A program made the position numbers and the translations under genes. 22,199 bases of DNA from JAZLGI01 sp045616225 (GTDB taxonomy: Bacteria; Spirochaetota; Spirochaetia; Sphaerochaetales; Sphaerochaetaceae). The DNA is taken from NCBI GenBank assembly GCA_045616225.1, contig JAZLGI010000116.1, forward strand, positions 1 through 22,199. The letters are read 5' to 3'. The first letter of the stretch is position 1. Each line of letters opens with the position of its first letter. This document shows positions 13,599 to 20,933 of the stretch, piece by piece. A model generated the notes under the pieces. It had not been told where the DNA came from. It was given only the letters and a program-made list of their open reading frames with translations, and ran no database searches.

Positions 13599-13775
13599 TT
13601 ATTTAACCTTTGTCTCTTTGTGCAATGTGTGCTTGCGATCAAACGGACAATACTTCATAAGCTCAAGCTTATTTGGGTTATTACGGCGATTTTTTTCTGT
13701 AGTGTAGTTCTTTCTCTTGCACTCTGTACACTGAAGAGCAATTTTTTCTACAGGACTCTTTTTCTTGTCTGCCAT
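13599..13775 (-). CDS. rpmG: 50S ribosomal protein L33
   Basis: L33 is a small protein near the ribosomal E site. The 58-residue product is of normal length and has the family pattern CTECKRKNYTT, LELMKYCPF and RKHTLHKETK. Zinc-binding L33 has two CxxC pairs. Here C16, C19 and C43 are present, but the fourth position is aspartate (D46, codon at 13640-13638). Aspartate can serve as a zinc ligand, or zinc binding may be weak. The start at 13775 follows AAGGAG. The gene lies between tRNA-Thr and tRNA-Trp and is co-transcribed with them, so its mRNA is freed by tRNA processing. Confidence 0.95.
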   Translation of the reverse strand: MADKKKSPVEKIALQCTECKRKNYTTEKNRRNNPNKLELMKYCPFDRKHTLHKETKVK

Positions 13776-13830
13776 ACTATATCTCCTTAAGGCCCCAAAA
13801 GACCCATTATTCTTTTTTTTTCCAGGCTTT

Positions 13831-13903
13831 AGCCCCCGGGCGGATTTGAACCGCTGACCTCAACCTTACCGAGGTTGCGCTCTACCGACTGAGCTACAAG
13901 GGC
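13831..13903 (-). tRNA. trnT: tRNA-Thr (anticodon GGT)
   Basis: A 73-nt cloverleaf. The acceptor GCCCTTG pairs with CGGGGGC using two G-U pairs. The anticodon stem CAACC/GGTTG encloses TCGGTAA with anticodon GGT. The T arm contains GGTTCAAATCC. The discriminator reads T and no CCA is encoded. It is the first gene after the operon promoter. Confidence 0.96.
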
Positions 13904-13933
13904 ATAGTCTCAGCACGGAAACGTGCAGATTGC

Positions 13934-13963
13934 AAGATAACAAAAAACAAAGTCCTTTGTCAA
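13934..13963 (-). promoter_or_regulatory. Promoter of the tRNA-Thr/rpmG/tRNA-Trp/secE/nusG operon
   Basis: TTGACA (13963-13958) and TATCTT (13939-13934) are 18 nt apart on the minus strand, giving a start about 20-25 nt before tRNA-Thr. A GCACG/CGTGC hairpin (13913-13926) follows in the short leader. It is 26 nt past the glgP stop, and no terminator separates them. Confidence 0.65.
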
Positions 13964-13988
13964 CAACTCCAGCTTTTTTCTTACAAAA

Positions 13989-16514
13989 TCAATGTTTAGC
14001 TGCATCTTCAAGCGAGGTGTCAAGCTCTGTATTCATAGGAACCGGGCAACTGCCTGTATTCCAAATCTGCTCTGCATATTCACGGATAGTTCTGTCAGAT
14101 GAGAATTTTCCTGCACCGGCAACATTTAGAATAGCTTTTCTGTTAAATGAAGCAAAATCATTCTTATAAAGTTTCAGAATACTATCGTGAGTATCTGCAT
14201 ACATTCTCAAATCTGCAAATAAGAAATACCTGTCTCCGTTATTAAAGATATCTCCAAACAAATTATCAAAAGCATTTGGCTCTGCAATATTAAAATAGTT
14301 TTCTTTTATAAGTTTTACAGCAGAGGCAATCTCCTCATCAGAATTAATATAATCCCATGGATTGTAATTACCTCTGAGAGAAGCAATCTCATCTTCTGTA
14401 TGACCGAAAATGAAACAATTGTCTTTACCTACTTCTTCCTGAATCTCAACGTTAGCTCCATCAAGAGTTCCTATGGTCAAAGCTCCGTTAAGCATGAATT
14501 TCATGTTACTTGTTCCTGAAGCTTCCAGACCTGCCGTAGAAATCTGCTCGGAGATATTAGATGCAGGAATTATATTTTCTGCCATAGTAACTCTGTAGTT
14601 TGGCATGAAGTAAACCTGAAGTTTTTTGTTTGTTTTGGGATCTCCGTTTATCACTTGAGAAAGACTGTTGATAAACTTAATTGACTGTTTTGCATTAAGA
14701 TAACCCGGAGCACTCTTTCCACCGAACAAGAAAACCGTAGGAGTAAAGTTTTGGGCATATTTTCTGTCATTCTTAAGACGTTGATAAATCATTACAATGT
14801 CAAATGCATTCAGAAGTTGTCTCTTATACTCGTGAATTCTCTTAACCTGAACATCAAAAACCATGTCAGGACAAATTTTTATTCCGCAGTCTTTAAGCAA
14901 GAAACCGGTAGCTCTTTCCTTGTTTCTCTTTTTTATATCAGCAAATTTTTCTGCAAATGCAGAATCATCTGCAAATTTCTTTAAATCAGAAAGCTTGTCT
15001 GCATTTGTAATCCAAGAATCACCAATAGCATCTGTTATAAGAGAAGCCAATTCCGGATTGGAACTTAAAAGCCAACGTCTAGGAGTAATACCGTTTGTTT
15101 TGTTTTGGAATCGTTCCGGATAAATAGAATTAAACTCCGGGAACATATAGGACTTAAGAAGATTTGAATGCAAACGGGCAACTCCGTTAATAGCATGGCT
15201 TCCCACAATTGCCAAATTTGCCATTCTAACATTCTTTGGATTTGATTCCTCTATAATGCTAATCTTTGAAACAGCTTTCTGCCAATCTGACTGAACAGGG
15301 AAAAATGTGATTGCACTCTGAAGGAATCTATGGTTTATTTCATAAATAATCTGAAGATGTCTAGGCAGTATTTCTTCAAACATAGGCACTGCCCACTTCT
15401 CAAGTGCTTCCGGCATTAATGTATGGTTGGTATATGCCAAAGTTGCCTGAGTAATACTCCATGCTTCATTCCATCCAAGTCCTTCATTATCAATAAGAAT
15501 TCTCATGAGTTCAGCTACTGCAATTGAAGGATGGGTATCATTCATCTGAATAGCTGCAAACTCCGGCAATCTGCTCCAGGAAACATTTTCTCTCTTAAAT
15601 CTTCTTATAATATCTGCAAGGGAACAGGCAACAAAGAAATACTGTTGTTTAAGTCTCAAAACTTTTCCCATATAAGCTGTATCATTAGGATACAGAACCT
15701 GAGAAATATTCTCTGCCAAAACTTTGTCTCTGACAGCTTCTGTGTAATCTCCCTGATCAAAATCACTGAATGAAAAGTCTTCTACTGCCTTTGCACTCCA
15801 AAGCCTTAAAGTATTTACCGTTGTTCCGCCATACCCAATAATTGGCATATCATAAGCAGTACCCAAAACTTTTTCTGTATCAACCCACTTGTAGTAATCC
15901 TTTCCCTTTTCATGAATTACCTGAACTTTTCCGCCAAAGTTTACCTCGTAAGTCAAATCAGGACGCGGAACTTCCCATGGATTGCCATATCTAAGCCAGT
16001 TGTCAGGCTGCTCAAATTGATATCCGTTTTGTATTAACTGTTTGAAAATTCCGTAATTGTATCTTATTCCATAACCGTAAGACGGAATGTCCAATGTTGC
16101 CATTGAATCAAGAAAACAAGCGGCAAGTCTTCCAAGTCCTCCGTTTCCAAGACCTGCATCCGGCTCTACATCTGCAATCTCTTCATATTTATAGCCAAGG
16201 TCTTTTAGAGCCTCCGACACTTCATTCATCAAACCCATATTGTTGATGTTATTTGTCATTGCCCTACCCATCAAAAACTCAAGAGAAAGGTAGTAAACAC
16301 GCTTTACACTGTTTTTCCTCTGAGTTTTTCTTGAAATATCCCACTGATGAATAATTCTATCTCTGATAGACAATGCCAAAGCTTCATACCTGCTCTGCTG
16401 GGTTGTATGATAGGTATCTGCATCTTTGGTATACTTAAGATGCTCAGCAAAATCCTTTGCAATAGCTTCTTTGCTATGAGAAATTCGTGTATTGTAAGCC
16501 TTTTTGTCAGACAT
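13989..16514 (-). CDS. glgP: Glycogen/maltodextrin phosphorylase (GT35 family)
   Basis: This cytosolic enzyme releases glucose-1-phosphate from alpha-1,4-glucan ends with inorganic phosphate, using pyridoxal phosphate. The 841-residue product has the full family length. The N-terminal part shows YYLSLEFLMGRAM and EPDAGLGNGGLGRLAACFLDS. The cofactor lysine lies in EASGTSNMKFMLNG as K672, and GTLDGANVEI follows. The ATG at 16514 follows TAGGAG, whose TAG is the stop of the DUF554 gene, so the two genes are tightly linked. Substrate choice between glycogen and maltodextrin cannot be told from sequence alone. No glycogen synthesis gene is in the window. There is no terminator before the tRNA operon promoter. 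Confidence 0.96.
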   Translation of the reverse strand: MSDKKAYNTRISHSKEAIAKDFAEHLKYTKDADTYHTTQQSRYEALALSIRDRIIHQWDISRKTQRKNSVKRVYYLSLEFLMGRAMTNNINNMGLMNEVSEALKDLGYKYEEIADVEPDAGLGNGGLGRLAACFLDSMATLDIPSYGYGIRYNYGIFKQLIQNGYQFEQPDNWLRYGNPWEVPRPDLTYEVNFGGKVQVIHEKGKDYYKWVDTEKVLGTAYDMPIIGYGGTTVNTLRLWSAKAVEDFSFSDFDQGDYTEAVRDKVLAENISQVLYPNDTAYMGKVLRLKQQYFFVACSLADIIRRFKRENVSWSRLPEFAAIQMNDTHPSIAVAELMRILIDNEGLGWNEAWSITQATLAYTNHTLMPEALEKWAVPMFEEILPRHLQIIYEINHRFLQSAITFFPVQSDWQKAVSKISIIEESNPKNVRMANLAIVGSHAINGVARLHSNLLKSYMFPEFNSIYPERFQNKTNGITPRRWLLSSNPELASLITDAIGDSWITNADKLSDLKKFADDSAFAEKFADIKKRNKERATGFLLKDCGIKICPDMVFDVQVKRIHEYKRQLLNAFDIVMIYQRLKNDRKYAQNFTPTVFLFGGKSAPGYLNAKQSIKFINSLSQVINGDPKTNKKLQVYFMPNYRVTMAENIIPASNISEQISTAGLEASGTSNMKFMLNGALTIGTLDGANVEIQEEVGKDNCFIFGHTEDEIASLRGNYNPWDYINSDEEIASAVKLIKENYFNIAEPNAFDNLFGDIFNNGDRYFLFADLRMYADTHDSILKLYKNDFASFNRKAILNVAGAGKFSSDRTIREYAEQIWNTGSCPVPMNTELDTSLEDAAKH

Positions 16515-16522
16515 AAAAACTC

Positions 16523-17218
16523 CTACATTATATTTTGTACGGCAATTGCCAGAGCCGGAGCAAATAACAAAGCCGGAAGATAATTTGCGTTCTTAAATTC
16601 CTTAATCTTAAGAAGCCCTAAGCCAATCATTATCAAAAGTATACCTCCGGCTGCAGAAAGCTCCACAATACCTGTATTTCCAAGTATAGGTTCAATCCAA
16701 CTACCGGCCAGTGTAAAAAATCCCTGATAAACAAAAATGCAGAGAATTGAGAACATTACACCAATTCCATAAATTGATGCAAAAACAACGGCCATACATC
16801 CATCCATGACACTTTTAATCAAAATGGTTTGCATTTCACCGGTTGTACCTGCCTGAATAGATCCTACAACAGACATAGACCCGCTGCAGAACAAGACAGA
16901 AGCATTCAGAAAACCTCTGGCAAAATCAGAAGACCTTCCTTCTTTTCTTGATGTAAGCTTTTCCAATTTATTGCCCAATGACAAAACACCGTCTTCAATC
17001 TTAAGCAAATATCCTATTCCACCACCCAATAAGAGAGAAATCAAAAGAACAAGATAGTTTGTAGATTTCAAGGCCATATCTATGCCCATTACCAGAGTAA
17101 TAATTCCACTGCATGAAAAAACGACAGTTTTGAAATCCTCATTTAACTTCTTTCCAAGTAACAGACCAAATAAAGACCCTACAATAACAGAAAAGCAGTT
17201 AATTAAAACAACGGTCAT
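16523..17218 (-). CDS. DUF554 family membrane protein
   Basis: A 231-residue, highly hydrophobic protein with about six or seven predicted membrane segments; it matches the DUF554 family (sometimes named YqgA-like), whose function is not established. Visible family traits are the start MTVVLINCFSVIVGSLFG, a glycine-rich GGGIGYLL segment and CSGSMSVVGSIQAG in the middle. The open frame reaches back 45 codons into the divergent gene, but GGGGAGG stands just before ATG 17218, which I chose. The stop codon forms part of the ribosome binding site of glgP, so the two are probably one operon. A link to glucan or glucose metabolism is possible but only by neighbourhood. Confidence 0.88.
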   Translation of the reverse strand: MTVVLINCFSVIVGSLFGLLLGKKLNEDFKTVVFSCSGIITLVMGIDMALKSTNYLVLLISLLLGGGIGYLLKIEDGVLSLGNKLEKLTSRKEGRSSDFARGFLNASVLFCSGSMSVVGSIQAGTTGEMQTILIKSVMDGCMAVVFASIYGIGVMFSILCIFVYQGFFTLAGSWIEPILGNTGIVELSAAGGILLIMIGLGLLKIKEFKNANYLPALLFAPALAIAVQNIM

Positions 17219-17297
17219 CAAAACCTCCCCATGAATGAAGAATAAATGTTTGATGAAATTTGTACAATACAATGGTAAAATTGCCAGAGGAGTATAT
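17219..17297. other. Divergent intergenic region between DUF554 and nucleotidyltransferase genes
   Basis: The 79-base gap holds the ribosome binding sites of both genes and must contain both promoters. A TTGTACAA palindrome lies at 17260-17267, and TACAAT occurs twice (17263-17273). I find only weak -35/-10 pairs (for example TTGTAC-17-TATTCT on the minus strand), so no promoter is called. Confidence 0.4.
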
Positions 17298-17909
17298 ATG
17301 GAAATAGTAATGCTTGCTGCAGGCACTTCATCAAGAATGGGAAAAGAAAACAAACTGCTTCTTCCATGGAAAAACAGTACTATTGCCTGCCACTGCTGTT
17401 TACAAGCACTGTCATTTCTTGAAGATTTAAATGAAAAATCACATCTGATAATCGTTACGGGTTACAAAAGAAGATCTTTGGAAAAAAGCCTTGAACCCTG
17501 CAAAACCTTCATAGAAAAAACAAACAGCCCAATTTCAATGACAATTGTGGAAAATAAAGATTACAGAAAAGGACAATTCTCATCTGCAAAAACCGGAATT
17601 ATGCAGGTAACAGAAGGAAATGACTTCTTTATTTGCTTGGCAGATATGCCTCTTATTACCAAAGAACACTTTATGCAAGTCTGTTCAAAGCTGGAAATAT
17701 ATGATGCCGTAAGACCTGTGTATCAAGGAATACCAGGTCATCCGGTGTTAATCTCAACAAGACTGCAAAAAAGAATTATCAATTCCAAACAGAATACTTC
17801 TTTAAAGGATATACTCAAAACCTGCAATGTCAGATATTTTGAATCTGACAACAGTGAGTTTATTTCAGACTGCGATACACCTGAAGACTTTTGTTCATTA
17901 ACTAAATAA
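17298..17909 (+). CDS. MobA/MocA-like nucleotidyltransferase
   Basis: A 203-residue cytosolic protein of the NTP-transferase (GT-A fold) superfamily, closest in motifs to MocA, which joins CMP to molybdopterin. Motifs are LAAGTSSRMGKENKLLLPW (6-24, nucleotide binding), KGQFSSAKTG (91-100), LADMPL with metal-binding D116, and GIPGHPVLIS (about 145-153). The frame is open 21 codons further up, but AGAGGAG before ATG 17298 decides the start. This is the only plus-strand gene. It diverges from the DUF554 gene and overlaps the rmuC end by 8 bases. No molybdoenzyme or cofactor gene is nearby, so the substrate remains open. Confidence 0.85.
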   Translation: MEIVMLAAGTSSRMGKENKLLLPWKNSTIACHCCLQALSFLEDLNEKSHLIIVTGYKRRSLEKSLEPCKTFIEKTNSPISMTIVENKDYRKGQFSSAKTGIMQVTEGNDFFICLADMPLITKEHFMQVCSKLEIYDAVRPVYQGIPGHPVLISTRLQKRIINSKQNTSLKDILKTCNVRYFESDNSEFISDCDTPEDFCSLTK

Positions 17910-19050
17910 GGATATCTTCAGAGTCACTTTCTTCCAGCAATACTGCTTCTGAAGGAAGCAAATCCACAGCCTCAACATTTTTAAGTTTTCTGGCCATCTG
18001 ACGTTGTCTTGTAAAGACGTTCTCAACCTCTTTACTTGCACTGGACAGCTTTTCCTGAACTTTTAGCATTGTTGACTCAAACTTACCGAACTCTGTTTTA
18101 ACCTGCCCTAAAACGTGCCAGACTTCTGCACTCTTCCTTTCTATTGCCAAAGTTCTGAATCCCATTTGCAGACTGTTTAAAAGAGATGCCAAGGTTGCAG
18201 GACCGGCAACCATTACATGGTACTCATGTTGCAGTTTTTCCTGCAAACCCGGTAATGCCAATATTTCTGCATACAATCCTTCAATAGGAAGGAACATAAC
18301 CGCAAAATCTGTCGTAAAAGGTACATCTATGTACTTTTCACAAATATCTTTTGCTTCATCTTTAACTCTACGCTCCAAGGCATTTCTCAATAGTTTTACA
18401 GCCTCAAAATCTCCATTCTGAGTTGCATCACAGAGCCTTTCATAATCTTCACGTGGAAATTTGGAATCAATTGGCAATAAAACCTGATGTTCTCTGTCTG
18501 CTCCAGGCAACTTTACAGCAAATTCAACAGGATCTTTACTAAGATGTTTTGTAGGAACATTCTTCAGATATTGCTCAGGCGTAAGAATTTCCTGAAGAAT
18601 ACGCTCTGCCTGCAGTTCTCCCCACATACCTCTTGTTTTTACATTTGTAAGAACTTTTTCAAGATTACCTACATCTTTTGTAAGATTTTGAATCTGCCCC
18701 AGTTGGTCATATACACGGGCAAGTTGTTCACTTACAGTTTTAAATGAGGTAGAAAGCCTGTTTTCCAAGGTTGTCTGCAATTTCTCATTTACAGTTTCCT
18801 GAATCTTACCAAGTTGTTTTTCATTGTCCTGTCTTATTTCCTGAAGCTTTCTTTCCACTGTTTCATAAAGAAAAATGTTTCGCTTATCCAAGTCTTCCAA
18901 CTTGGTAAGTACAACAGTCTGGTCTTTTGAAATAGCCTTAACTTCTTCATCTAAATGATTATCTTTTTCCGCAGGTTTAAAAACCTTAAGCAAAATGCAC
19001 ACTGCAAAGACAATAAGAATAATATTCAATACCAACAAAGCGTAAATCAT
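17902..19050 (-). CDS. rmuC: DNA recombination protein RmuC homologue
   Basis: RmuC-family proteins carry a nuclease-like core and limit inversions between short repeats in E. coli; the exact reaction is not settled. From ATG 19050 the product is 382 residues. It has an N-terminal membrane segment (about 2-23), a long coiled coil (about 40-125), then the RmuC domain with KTRGMWGELQAERILQEIL, LPIDSKFPREDYERL and FLPIEGLYAEIL. The start is uncertain. ATG 19050 has no good ribosome binding site. The frame stays open to a TTG at 19128, and the added residues are also hydrophobic. AAGGAG at 19117-19112 is too far from any in-frame start. Paired inverted repeats lie upstream. Confidence 0.9.
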   Translation of the reverse strand: MIYALLVLNIILIVFAVCILLKVFKPAEKDNHLDEEVKAISKDQTVVLTKLEDLDKRNIFLYETVERKLQEIRQDNEKQLGKIQETVNEKLQTTLENRLSTSFKTVSEQLARVYDQLGQIQNLTKDVGNLEKVLTNVKTRGMWGELQAERILQEILTPEQYLKNVPTKHLSKDPVEFAVKLPGADREHQVLLPIDSKFPREDYERLCDATQNGDFEAVKLLRNALERRVKDEAKDICEKYIDVPFTTDFAVMFLPIEGLYAEILALPGLQEKLQHEYHVMVAGPATLASLLNSLQMGFRTLAIERKSAEVWHVLGQVKTEFGKFESTMLKVQEKLSSASKEVENVFTRQRQMARKLKNVEAVDLLPSEAVLLEESDSEDILI

Positions 19051-19103
19051 AGGCTTATTATATATGAGAAACAAAATACAAAAAAGTCCAACCAAAAAAC
19101 CAA
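19047..19103 (-). other. Possible short leader ORF coupled to rmuC
   Basis: AAGGAG (19117-19112) is 8 nt before a TTG at 19103 in another frame. This opens 18 hydrophobic codons ending in TGA, which overlaps the rmuC ATG as ATGA. Such an arrangement would couple translation and explain why rmuC lacks its own ribosome binding site. A TTG start and chance cannot be excluded. Confidence 0.25.
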
Positions 19104-19126
19104 CTTTAAAACTCCTTGCAACAGGC

Positions 19127-19166
19127 AATTACTGATATATGAAAAAAAATCTGTATATCAGTAATT
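19127..19166. repeat. Inverted repeat, copy A
   Basis: Arms AATTACTGATATA (19127-19139) and TATATCAGTAATT (19154-19166) are perfect 13-bp complements around a 14-nt A-rich loop. It is the near twin of copy B, 131 bases further on. Confidence 0.85.
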
Positions 19167-19209
19167 TTGGACATTTTAGTCGGAGAAAAGAGTCTTTTAC
19201 GAAGGGAAA

Positions 19210-19215
19210 ATTATA
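19210..19215 (-). promoter_or_regulatory. Possible -10 box for rmuC
   Basis: TATAAT stands on the minus strand between the two inverted repeats, inside a near-palindrome GGAAAATTATAATTTCC (19205-19221). The plus strand also reads TATAAT at 19212-19217. No convincing -35 box is seen (TTAAAC at 19 nt is weak). Confidence 0.3.
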
Positions 19216-19257
19216 ATTTCCACCAATTTTTGGAGTTTAACATGCTTTTCAGAGGAA

Positions 19258-19297
19258 AATTACTGATATATGAAAAAATTCTTGTATATCAGTAATT
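19258..19297. repeat. Inverted repeat, copy B
   Basis: The same 13-bp arms as copy A (19258-19270 and 19285-19297) with a 14-nt loop of slightly different sequence. Equal arm and loop length in both copies argues against chance. No T run follows on either strand that would make it an ordinary terminator. Confidence 0.85.
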
Positions 19298-19380
19298 GCC
19301 CTTTTACAAGCCTTCCTTTTCTCAAAAACAAGGGGACTGCTTTTCACTTTTTTTATTATAGAGCCCCCAGCACTTCAAGA

Positions 19381-19410
19381 CAAAAATAAAACGGCATGAA
19401 AACCATGCCG
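19381..19410 (-). terminator. Intrinsic terminator after metQ
   Basis: CGGCATG and CATGCCG form a perfect 7-bp stem with a 5-nt loop (19392-19410), followed on the minus strand by TTTTATTTTTG. It lies about 40 nt after the metQ stop and ends the metNIQ operon. Confidence 0.9.
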
Positions 19411-19449
19411 CTTTAAAACTTAAAAATCTCAAGTAAAAATTTCTTTAAC

Positions 19450-20250
19450 TTAGAAAACGAGAACAACTTCTCCGTTTGGATACTTTGCAGTTACCCAATC
19501 TTTAACTTTCTGGCTCTGAAGAGCTTTAACCAAGGCTTTTACGGCAGGCTTGTTCTGGTTTCCGTCCTTAACTGCAATAATGTTTACATAAGGGCTGTCT
19601 GAACCTTCAACAAAAAGACCGTCCTTTGATGCAATAAGACCTGCAGGAATAGCGTAATTACCATTGATAACAGCAGCATCAACATCATCAAGAACTCTAG
19701 GAAGAGAAGCTGCTTCAATTTCATTAAATTTAAGATTCTTGCTGTTCTCTTTTATATCAAGCGGAGTAGATTCAAGATTTGTTGAATCTGCCAACTTAAT
19801 TAAACCTGCACTCTCAAGCAAAAGAAGAGCTCTGCCTTCATTTGTAGGGTCGTTTGGAATTGCTATTGTTGCTCCGTTTGGAAGGTCCTTGAGAGCCTTG
19901 TATTTCTTTGAATAAAGAGCAAGCGGCTCAATATGAATACCTCCGGCATTAACAAGATGATAACCATGTTCTACGTTAAAAGAATTCATATAAGGAATAT
20001 GCTGAAAGAAGTTAGCATCTATTTCGCCATCCTCAAGAGCTGTATTTGGAGTTACATAATCTGTGAATTCCTTGACTTCAAGCTCAAATCCTGCAGCTTT
20101 CATTTCTTCTTTAACAAGGTTAAGCATCTCTGCATGAGGCTCCGGAGTAGCTCCTACGATAAGTTTATTTGAAGAAGTTTCTGCAGCTCCTCCTGCAAAA
20201 ACAACAAAACTGACTAATAATAAAACAAACAATACAATACTTTTTTTCAT
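19450..20250 (-). CDS. metQ: Methionine ABC transporter substrate-binding protein (MetQ/NlpA family)
   Basis: MetQ captures methionine outside the inner membrane and delivers it to MetN-MetI. The 266-residue product has a signal peptide with a long hydrophobic core. It then shows the family segments ATPEPHAEML, FFQHIPYM and IPNDPTNEGRALLLLESAG. Unlike most MetQ proteins it has no cysteine near the cleavage region: the sequence reads FVVFAGGAAETSS, which suits signal peptidase I instead of lipid attachment. The ATG at 20250 follows AAAGGA at about 9 nt. It is the last gene of metNIQ, 17 nt after metI. The transported ligand could also be a related amino acid or dipeptide. Confidence 0.93.
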   Translation of the reverse strand: MKKSIVLFVLLLVSFVVFAGGAAETSSNKLIVGATPEPHAEMLNLVKEEMKAAGFELEVKEFTDYVTPNTALEDGEIDANFFQHIPYMNSFNVEHGYHLVNAGGIHIEPLALYSKKYKALKDLPNGATIAIPNDPTNEGRALLLLESAGLIKLADSTNLESTPLDIKENSKNLKFNEIEAASLPRVLDDVDAAVINGNYAIPAGLIASKDGLFVEGSDSPYVNIIAVKDGNQNKPAVKALVKALQSQKVKDWVTAKYPNGEVVLVF

Positions 20251-20267
20251 ACACTATTTCCTTTATA

Positions 20268-20933
20268 TCAGCGCTTGGAAATAATCTTTGCGCTTATTTT
20301 ATTTCCTGTAAATTGAATAATCTCAACCATAAGCAAGATTACTATTACGGCAACTACCATAACATCTGTTCTGAATCTCTGGTAACCGTATCTTATTGCC
20401 AAATCTCCAAGTCCTCCGCCGCCAATAGCTCCTGCCATTGCACTGTACCCTATTAAATTAATGATTGTAAGGGTTATTCCGCTGACAAGTGAAGGAAGGG
20501 CTTCCGGTATAAGGACTTTAAATACAATCTGAGAATTGGTACTTCCCATGCTTCGGGCGGCCTGAACGACCCCCGGATCCACCTCCTTTAAAGCAGTTTC
20601 AATTATCCTTGCAACAAATGGTGCAGCAGCAATTGAAAGAGGAACAATAGTAGCTTTTGTTCCTATAGACGTTCCTACTATCAATCTGGATAGAGGAATG
20701 AGAATAATCATGAGAATGATAAAAGGAAAACTTCTCAGAACATTTACAATTCTGCTTAAAACTTCATTTAAAACAGGCTTGGGAATAATTCCTCCCTGTT
20801 CTTCAGAACTTGTAATACATAACAAAACCCCAAGAGGAAGTCCCAAAAGAAGAGAAAAAACCGTAGATAAAAGAACCATAATTAGGGTCTGAAAAGTAGA
20901 TTGCCAAATTAGTGACCATATTGCAGAACTCAT
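20268..20933 (-). CDS. metI: Methionine ABC transporter permease
   Basis: MetI forms the membrane channel of the methionine importer, probably as a dimer. The 221-residue product shows about five hydrophobic segments. Its EAA-type loop (VQAARSMGSTNSQIVFKVLIP, about 123-143, contacting the ATPase) is clear, and GYSAMAGAIGGGGLGDLAIRYGY is a strong MetI signature. The ATG overlaps the metN stop by four bases (ATGA), with GAGGAGG upstream, so metN and metI are translationally coupled. metQ follows after 17 nt. Confidence 0.96.
   Translation of the reverse strand: MSSAIWSLIWQSTFQTLIMVLLSTVFSLLLGLPLGVLLCITSSEEQGGIIPKPVLNEVLSRIVNVLRSFPFIILMIILIPLSRLIVGTSIGTKATIVPLSIAAAPFVARIIETALKEVDPGVVQAARSMGSTNSQIVFKVLIPEALPSLVSGITLTIINLIGYSAMAGAIGGGGLGDLAIRYGYQRFRTDVMVVAVIVILLMVEIIQFTGNKISAKIISKR

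Larger units (their letters stand above)
19115..19310. repeat. Composite repeat unit with imperfect terminal inverted repeats
   Basis: The outer ends at 19115-19139 and 19285-19310 are imperfect inverted repeats of about 25 bases (CTTGCAACAGGC or CTTGTAAAAGGGC followed by the shared 13-mer). Inside lie two hairpin repeats and about 90 bases without coding potential. The size and terminal repeats recall a small non-autonomous element, but I see no target-site duplication. The left end carries part of the AAGGAG near rmuC. Confidence 0.45.

Noticed and set aside
13804..13822. Terminator between tRNA-Thr and rpmG
   Set aside because: The T run is on the plus strand; on the transcribed minus strand it is an A run without a preceding stem.
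17235..17297. Longer nucleotidyltransferase start at 17235
   Set aside because: The family begins at the LAAGTSSRMG segment, and AGAGGAG lies directly before ATG 17298.
17219..17353. Longer DUF554 protein with 45 extra N-terminal residues
   Set aside because: It runs into the divergent coding sequence; the strong GGGGAGG before ATG 17218 marks the real start.
19127..19297. CRISPR array
   Set aside because: Only two repeats, each an inverted repeat with long arms, with a spacer of about 90 bases and no cas genes.
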